Positions 56,625 to 64,000 of a stretch of 64,000 nt of DNA are shown piece by piece; positions within the stretch are counted from its first letter, which is position 1; every line of letters begins with the position of its first letter. The position numbers and the translations under genes were made by a program. The notes under the pieces are model-generated. The model saw only the letters and a list, made by a program, of their open reading frames with translations, made no database searches and was not told where the DNA came from. Source of the stretch: Acanthochlamys bracteata (lineage: Eukaryota > Streptophyta > Magnoliopsida > Pandanales > Velloziaceae). The stretch lies in NCBI GenBank assembly GCA_019914995.1, contig CM034126.1:13831001-13895000 (forward strand), given 5' to 3'.

Positions 56625-58990
56625 GGTAATGCTTCAAAATGTTCTTCAGAATAACGTAATAGTATGGGAATGGGAAAAAATTCAGATACTTTGTAAATGT
56701 AAGCTTTTCGCCTTCAAATAATGCCTCCTGCAATACAGAAGATGCACCAATTAAAATATGATAGTAGAATACAATTATGGTTTAAAACAAACAAAGCTCC
56801 ATAAATAAATGCAAACTAGAATCGGAGGCCGCTTACCATCATGTTCTTTACAGATTCGTGGACGCTATCAGCAATTATAAATGCTATCATCTGTCTCTCG
56901 CTAAGAACATCCTTTACATAGCGCCTCAAGTTGTCCTATTTTCACCAATATCTATCATAACTTATATGAACTGCAAACCCGGAACTAGTAAAGTGCTTGG
57001 TCCTCCATACCTCTCTCATGACATCGACCATCAGCAATGATCAAAATGAGTTGGTTGAATGTGTTGCGCCGAGATGATGTTCGTGCTCTTGCTACCATAG
57101 TATCTAATCAGTGACTGGTTCATCAGATTTGGTATTGTCTTTGCTTAAACCTAGAGGTAATCTACATGCCTATAGGTCAGAAGCTCGTTTTGTTTCTAAT
57201 CTCAAATTAGGAAAAACTTTCTTCAAACAGAAACTATCCAATGTCAATATTAGGACTCACCTTCATTCCAGCTTCTCAGTAAAGGTTGATCAAAGTTGTT
57301 GCAGCAGTTTAATATTTCCTCTCTCTCCAAAACTGGCAACAGCAAGCTGTGACATTGCTCGACATACAGTAACTAGAGCCTCTGTGCAACATTCCCACGA
57401 TAACATTTCCATTTTGCTCTACCAAGAAGTTGATCCTATCAAGTACCTAAAATTCAAACAAGAAAAACATCTAGCCATCCTCACATTCAGTCAAAAGTTT
57501 ATGTTTATGTGAGAGAGTAACCAAGCAAAAGTAAGACAAAATATGAAAAAGACAATATTACAAACCACAGGGTTGCAAAGATTTGCATTTTACAACAGTA
57601 CCGATTAACCATTTTCAACAGCTTTAACCAAACTTCCTGGCACCAACTCAAACTATGCACATGGCTGCATATCCTTCTGGTTTTGCAATTCAGATAAAGT
57701 TTTCAAGGATCTGTTTAGGTCATTGGGCTACAAGGACAGGAGCAGTCTGTACTTTTCTGCATCATTCTTTACTTGCTTAACAATTTCAACCAACTGACCA
57801 AGAAAGCAGATAGTTGCTTTCAAACCATCCAGAGATTCATAGGTCAACAAGGAGCTTAAACATTTTTACGCAACAAAACCAAACCATTTGGAAAGAAGAT
57901 ATTTCCTTTCATGTATAGAATGCTTCCAATTAGATTTCAACCTTAAGCTGCAATATTCATGCACATACCTCTCCACATCACAAATGACGTTCTTACATGT
58001 GCGGAATGCAGTATAGTGCTCAAAACATCCAAATAATTCAGAAACATAAGTTCCAGAAGAAAGATTTAGTCCATGAAGTGTATTGCCGGTGATCTAGCAA
58101 GTAAACGGACCAATAACATCTTTCCAGAAGAGGTAGAGCCAATCAATTTACACATCCAATGGTTCTCAATGCAATCGAAAGCAGCTTCCAAGCTGTGAGG
58201 AATGCCAGGAAAAATATGGAGTATGTTATTAGAGACTTTTGTGGTTTCACAAAGATTCTCTCATACACTGCACTCCCCACAGTTAGTTTGCTCGGAGTGA
58301 CGATAGAAAGCTTTCCACCAAACACCAATTTATACTGCCACAGCACTTCTTTGCGGTCAGTAACTGTACGCATTATTTGATGGTAAGCAATGTTCAGGAA
58401 ACAATGGTTTTTAACACTATAAGGAGCACACCTTGTATAATCTGACATGAACCAAAGATATCGCAAAGATTTCGAAGACCATTATGTGCTCATATCTGCG
58501 ACTGTTAAATAAAATTACCTTTCAAATATTAATTCAGAAATGGATGGATAGAGTGATCGACAAATATAACAATAATCACGTCTCCTAATTCATCGACTTT
58601 CAACTTGGTATGGCTTTTTCCCTCGTCAGACCAACTTCCAAAACACGGAACTACTTTCTTGCTACTGCCATAAAGTTCACTGTTACTACAAAAAAAAAAA
58701 TGCCTTCTTTGTAGAACAACAAAATTTTGTCGAAGTCTAATACATCAACTAATTCCACTATACAAACTAATCGCATCTTTCTAGTAATCTCAACGACTTC
58801 AAAATTATCAGAAAGAGAAAAAGAAGGCATGTTTAATCATATTGCATTGAAATGCTGCTTCAAACTTTATAACAAGGAACGAAATCATACCTTTGCAGCA
58901 AAGGTAGGAATACGAGGATCAGCGTAAAGTGCGGGACAACGAGCAAGGAAGCTGCCGTCGAAAGACATGTACGAATCGAACAGATTACGA
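56625..58990 (-). pseudogene. MDN1: Midasin (MDN1/Rea1) pseudogene with a large internal deletion
   Basis: Relic of the giant AAA+ ATPase that releases assembly factors from pre-60S ribosomes. Order on the minus strand: IAYHQIMRTVTDRKEVLWQY, VFGGKLSI, FVKPQKSLITYSIF (58466-58220); in a shifted frame HSLEAAFDCIENHWMCKLIG with the Walker A loop as GSTSSGKM (Thr lost); GLNLSSGTYVSELFGCFEHY (about 58000-58090); LDGLKATICFLGQLVEIVKQ (about 57770-57840); VLDRINFLVEQNGNVIV (about 57430-57480). This is joined at once to the C-terminal MIDAS region: ALVTVCRAMSQLAVASFGER, LILIIADGRCHE (about 57010-57050), VKDVLSERQMIAFIIADSVH (about 56850-56910) and EALFEGEKLTFTKYLNFFPF (about 56660-56740). The long linker and remaining AAA modules are absent. 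Introns are partly kept. 58900-58990 may hold one more piece (SFLARCPALYADPRIPTFAAK), unassigned. Confidence 0.87.
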
Positions 58991-60235
58991 ACGAAAATCT
59001 GGTGATCGCGAAAAGTAATTCCACAAAGAATCAACAACAAAATGTTAGATTATACAACAGCAACTGAATGACCTAAAAGTCGATTGAAATAATGTTGATA
59101 GTATATATATTAATTTGTCTGGTGTTTCTTTGAAAAAAAAAAAAAATCGACAATTCGACCAACGGCTTGATGGAATACCGACCGGTTCGTGGAGGCTGTA
59201 AATTATATCCAAAACGGTTAGCCCGAAACAGAAATTATTTTGGCATATCAATGATAAAATGATTGTTAAAGGGACTATGTTGCAAAAACATTAGAATCCC
59301 GCCCACGTTATTGGTTACGAGACTTCATTATTATCTTTTATTTAAAAAAATTCAATTATTACTAATCAGTAATAACAGCTCCTGACTGTTCTTGTTCTTC
59401 CGCATCTCTGACTCTCTATTTCTCTTCTCCATCTGCTTCACTATCTCTGCCTCCGCCGTCGACGAAAGAGGGAAAGAAAAATTTTCAATTTCTGGTAGGA
59501 ATATTAATTTTCTCAGCTCATAGACGAGTTGTTTAAGGTAAGTGGTTAGCATTGACATGGCCGGAGCTTTCTTTTTTTTTTTTTAGTTTATGATTTATGC
59601 TACTGGTTTACATATCTATTGTTTTCCCAAAAAAAGAAGAAACTGAGATTTCTAGTCGGTTTTAGATTTATTGATCGTGTGAGTTTGTTTCTAAGATGAT
59701 TCTTCTGTTTCTTGATGAATTTATCTGAAGGTTAAGAATGTTGAATGCCGGAAAAAATGGGAGTAAGTACAGAGTCATGCTAAAAGATTGGTTTTTTCTT
59801 TTTTTCATTAAATCCAGTTATCCGTCTTTAAGGATTGATTCTAATCATGATATATATAAACACTTTGAGTGATTATATAATATTTTTAATCATTGAACAT
59901 TTTGCATCTCTTAGTACATGAGGATGCCATTTGAACGAAGAAGTGAGCCATGCCTACAAACTATACTACAACTTAGCCATGTCTTTTGAAATAACAGAAC
60001 AGTGGTATCATTCGTTAAATAATCCTTATTATTAGCTAGAACATTTTTCAAATTAATCTGCAACATGTAATTCTACTTATGCTAGTGCACACTTATCCCT
60101 GACGCATGATTTCAGTTCTTGGCTAAGAAGCTGACTTTGATCCTATTTGGTTTATCATCATTCTATCTGACTAAACTGTTTGCCAGATTCACATTTCGTG
60201 AATCTAAGTTATGGTGTTTGCTTTGTGCAGAACAA
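58991..60235. other. Spacer, then leader exon and leader intron of the WIT gene
   Basis: 58991-59370 has no recognised feature beyond an A-run near 59133. About 59380-59537 is of even composition and ends TTTAAG|GTAAGTGG, a good donor, and is probably the first non-coding exon. 59538-60230 would be the leader intron, ending TTTGTGCAG just before the start codon. Confidence 0.6.
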
Positions 60236-63200
60236 ATGCTAGCCATACCTACTTATGATCATAGCACTACCAACTATTGTGAGAAGGAAACCTCACCTAG
60301 GGCAGAGGGACGCACCAGGGGGTTATCTGCTAAGGACATCTTCATTGAAATAGAACTTAACTTGGCATATTGTTCTGAGAAATTACTCAACTTGGAGACA
60401 CTTTGTGTGCAAATTGGGGATACTTCCATTGACTATGAAGATTTAGCTCAAGTGGATGAAGATATATCAGGAGAAGCTCTGGGGAAAGCCTTTCAATTTG
60501 ACATTTTATTTTGTTTTTTGGACTTGGAGGTTAAAGAGTTGGAGAGCTTTATGGTTTCTCTACAGCAAGAGATTGAGGATGTGAATTATAGACAACATGT
60601 TGGCTATTATGTCATAGGATCTACATTGGAATTGGATGAGGAGCTGACAGATCCTGTGGAAGCTTTGAAGCATTTACAAGATCGTATTACTGATATCAAA
60701 ATGCAATCAAACAAGTTTGAAAGGATTTCTGCTCTTCAATTGAACAGAATAGGTGGATCATAGTTTTCTCTTTGAAATATATGCAAATGTAAATTGTCCT
60801 ACTAATTGCTTATTTTTTTGTTCATTCTCTTGAGCAGGATCTGGTGCAGAAGAATTGGTCAGAAATGATAGCTTATCAATAGAGTCTAACAGGAAATTGC
60901 AGACCTTGGAGCAAGAAAGAACTGTTTTGCATTTGCTTGAAAAATCTTTGGCCAGGGAGCTTGATCTAGAGAAGATGCTAGCTGCTTCAATAAAAAATGA
61001 AGAAGAGCTTCGGCTCGAGCTGCAGTATGCAGAGTGTAGTACACATTATATGGAAGAATCAACAGATAGAATACTCGAGAGGTTGTTCACGGCAGAAAAT
61101 GCTGCTGAGGCACTAGTGGGGATATTAAAAGACTTCATAGGAGAATTTCGGCTTAACTTAAACACTATGGTGCAAAGAGAATGTGAGATGAGGTGCAAGC
61201 TTGAGGAGGGCAGAGCGAAACTAGCATCAGATGAAGATGCTAGAGAGAAGCTTAAGGCTGGAAGCTCAGGACTTGATGATTTGTTTACTCATCAGGTGGA
61301 CACTTCGAAAGCAAACATTATGGAAACAGAAACTAGAAGGAATGCTGCTAGTTCTGATGCAGCAAAATTGAGAGAAAAGGTTAGTTATCTAGAGGAAAAG
61401 TTGCAAGTTGTTAAAAAAGAATTGCAGTTGGCGACAGAAGCTATGCAGCAACATCAAAGCACACAGGTTCCTGATGTTGACAAAAAAGAACATCTAATAG
61501 AAAATCTTAGAGAAAATGTCCTTCAAGCTGAAAATAGGGCTGAAAATGCGGAAGATAAGTGTGAGCTGTTAAGTAAAACTAACATGGAACTTAATGAAGA
61601 AATAGGTAGCCTGAAAAGTAATAGAACAGGAAATGCAAGTGATTTGGAGAGAAAACTCAGAGAAACAGATAATCAACTAGAACATGCAAAAGCATCTTTT
61701 GAAGCAATAGAGGAGCAACGGAATTTGCTCTACTCTACACTTAATGATATGGGTAATCTAATTGAGGATTTGAAAGGGAAGGTATCGAAAGCCGAGAGCA
61801 GGGCAGAGAGTGCTGAATCCAGGTGCAATCTGTTAGCTGAAACAAATCTGGAGCTGAACGATGAAATTGGTTACTTGAGGGGGAGAGTGGAAGACTTAGA
61901 GACATCTTTGCATCAAGCTGACAATCTAAAAAAGACCATGGCAGAAGACATTAGTATCAGAACTAAAGTCATTGCTGACCTTGTTGCAAAACTGGCATTG
62001 GAAAGTGAACGTCTTCAATTAGAGGTCTTGTGCTTTTCTTTGCTTTGTTGCAGTGCTTATAGAGGATGTTTAACATTTGTTAGTTGTTGGTTCTGTCGAG
62101 TTTTTGAGAATGATGTAGTGCACTATTGGAATTCCTAAACAAAAGAACATGATAAACAGGACAAAATTTAGGCGGGTTGAAAGTCTGGATTTGCAAATGA
62201 AAATAATAAATTTATAAGAGTCTTGCGCCCATCTGTTAACTAATGTGCATCATGTTATACTTATAATTGTTAATAATAGGCATACTTGGCTTTAAATCTA
62301 AGTAGTTTCTTCATGCTTGTGTTTAAGTTTTAAGTCACTTTTATGATTGGTGGTAATATTTCAGAAGAGCTTTTGAAGTTTTTTTTTCCCTATAATTGTA
62401 GCGGTATCTATGCGAAGGGTAAAGCTAAACAGGAATAGCGTAAGGGTTCTTTAGTATTAGATTGATGTTCACTCAAGCCACTTGAGACTTTGGTTTGATG
62501 ATAATGTTGATAAAATGAACTGTTGCAATTGGAGATTCTTTTCTAAATGGGAGTAGTGGACAGAATTTTGCATGTTCACTGAAATTTTAATGCTAATATG
62601 TGGAAGAGCATCTTGTTCTTTCATTTTCTTCAGAGCTCCTTTTCAAACAGTGTGTACATTATATGCTCTCGCTGAGCATGTTTCCCCTATTGGTATCCAG
62701 ATAACTGCAATGAGAAAGGTGAACAGAACGTTGATAGCAAAATGCTTGAAACCGAAGAAGGAACCTCCATCTAGCATGATTAACAACATAACATGCAGTG
62801 AAGATGGAGTTAGTCCAGCCATATCAAGCAATGAAGCATCAACCGAGTTGCCAGGCACTAACGTTGAGGTAACCCTATTTTCCTTCAACAGTTTGCTTTC
62901 TGGGCATTGCATTTAGGAGGCTACGCAGTGCGGATTTACTTACCTATTTCTGCTATGAAAAATTGGTTGATTCTATTATTATGTTATTGTCAGATGTTTC
63001 TAACCTTTGATTCTCTTAATTCAATTGTTAAATCAGGAAATTCTTTTTATTCATTTTGTATATATTAGCTTTTTTTCTCTTGAAATTTATAACTACACAT
63101 GAAACCTTACCACATGTTTCATGTTTAGGTAGAGGAGAAAGAAGCAGCAGCAACTGTTGATGAGACGGCACCTGAGATAATTTCAGGTGAAGATACCTCC

Positions 63201-63332
63201 AAAGAAGAAATCAACCTCGATATTGTTAGAACTGTAGAAGCAGCAAAGCGACCAAGTAAAAAGTACCTTTCCTTTTTCATGGTTCTCTTGTTAGCTGCAG
63301 TGTTCACAGCTCTCGTGCTTCAAATAAACTGA
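60236..63332 (+). CDS. WIT1/2: WPP domain-interacting tail-anchored protein (WIT), 691 aa
   Basis: Outer nuclear-envelope protein that anchors RanGAP (through WPP domains) and, with WIP proteins and myosin XI-i, moves nuclei. Four coding exons: 60236-60752, 60838-62024, 62701-62868, 63129-63332; phases close to 691 residues. The N-terminal third has the family block (LSAKDIFIEIELNLAYCSEK, EELTDPVEALKHLQDRITDI). About 175-570 is a long coiled coil rich in Glu, Lys and Leu, with two similar stretches (AENRAENAEDKCELLSKTNM and AESRAESAESRCNLLAETNL). The last 22 residues before the stop form the tail anchor (YLSFFMVLLLAAVFTALVLQ, IN). The start codon is the first ATG after the acceptor; an earlier in-frame start would require reading the leader intron. 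Length is nearer to WIT1, but I cannot decide between paralogues. Confidence 0.93.
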
Positions 63333-64000
63333 CAATAAGGGGATTTGCCTTTCTGGAGTGCTTTCATCCCAAAAAAAATTCTCACCTTTGTTCATAAATT
63401 TTTACAATATTTACAGAGTTTCTTTTTAAATTTAGAAAGTACAAAAATTTATTTATTGTAAAATTTATATATATATAAATTTTATTTTATTTAGATAAAA
63501 AGATATAAATTTTGTTTTTAAAACACTCTCGAACTTCTAATTAATCACACTCCCAATCCTGCTTTTTAACTGATTTTGTACATTGAGAAGCCTGGTTTTT
63601 TCGAGCGTTTGAAATTATTTATAAAATATAATTTTTTAAAATATAAAATATTTTTACTTTTCAAAAAATAAGTTTTATTTTTTTACTTTTAAAAATAATA
63701 AAACTATATAATAAAAAATAGAATTTTTTTATATTTTTAAAATTTTTAAATATGTATAAAATATGTATTAAAAATTTTGTTGAAAAAATAGAAAGTCAAA
63801 TTAAAAAAGCAGCATCTTTGCTCGAGTAATTTTTTGAAAAATAAATGTTTTTGGTTCGAAAATTTTCATAAAGAGTGTTTTTGGTGTGTTTACTTTAAAG
63901 TGAACTTATTTTTTAAAAAATAAATCTAAACTTAAAAATAATTTATTTTTTAATTTTATATTAATAATTTTAAACAATTATTTTATTTATTTTATATTAA
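63333..64000. other. 3' flank of the WIT gene and AT-rich repeat-like sequence
   Basis: No gene. 63595-63850 starts GAGCGTTTGAAATTATTTAT and resembles the AT-rich MITE-like block at 50521-50800. Its end could not be set. Confidence 0.4.

Noticed and set aside
58143-58466. Intact 107-codon minus frame as a separate gene
   Set aside because: Its first half matches midasin and similarity continues in another frame, so it is part of the pseudogene.
60119-60235. Upstream in-frame extension of the WIT protein (hydrophobic, signal-like)
   Set aside because: It begins with TTG and not ATG, and crosses a strong splice acceptor (TTTGTGCAG at 60230); it is leader-intron sequence.
1-64000. LTR retroelements, virus-like elements, CRISPR arrays, tRNA or rRNA genes
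   Set aside because: No reverse transcriptase, integrase, capsid or envelope phrases, no long terminal direct repeats, no regular spacer arrays and no recognisable RNA-gene core motifs were seen by eye; a profile search would be more sensitive.

Overview
This is a stretch of plant nuclear DNA, almost certainly from a eudicot. The genes have GT-AG introns, AT-rich introns and spacers, and products of typical plant families (PLS-class PPR protein, WIT nuclear-envelope protein, HMA5 copper pump, plant ADFs). Splice joins were read by eye from frame, family alignment recalled from memory and GT/AG dinucleotides; nothing was computed. The species cannot be fixed. No tRNA, rRNA, CRISPR array, LTR element or virus-like element was seen.

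Layout. 1-4334 (-): N-terminal half of a BEACH-domain C2-type protein, running off the left edge. 4700-10625: an old fold-back repeat split by a 5.2-kb hAT transposon (hAT-1) that has a perfect 8-bp target duplication and carries pieces of the proteasome ATPase gene RPT5. 12637-13673 (+): a small single-pass membrane protein. 15985-16580 (-): an RPT2 proteasome ATPase pseudogene. 16928-19856: a second, dead hAT element (hAT-2), also with a perfect 8-bp target duplication. 21491-26053: two near-identical actin-depolymerizing factor genes, tail to tail. 26750-30088 (-): a five-knuckle CCHC zinc protein. 31382-33979 (-): serine racemase. 36968-42630 (+): HMA5-type copper P1B-ATPase behind a tandemly duplicated promoter segment. 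44044-47857 (+): theta-class glutathione transferase. 48091-50109 (-): intronless PPR protein. 51224-55164 (+): proline dehydrogenase with a repeat-bearing presequence, followed by a broken ProDH copy (+) that meets a broken, internally deleted midasin copy (-). 60236-63332 (+): WIT-type tail-anchored coiled-coil protein.

The host genes are ordinary housekeeping or stress genes and do not form an operon-like unit; several (HMA5, GST, ProDH) are metal or stress related, but I see no shared control. The interest lies in the debris. Three AAA+ ATPase relics (RPT5 inside hAT-1, RPT2, midasin) lie in one 64-kb window. hAT-1 has captured host exons with their splice sites. A theta GST appears to have lost a glutathione-binding serine at an exon junction. 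I did not find a convincing new multi-gene system.
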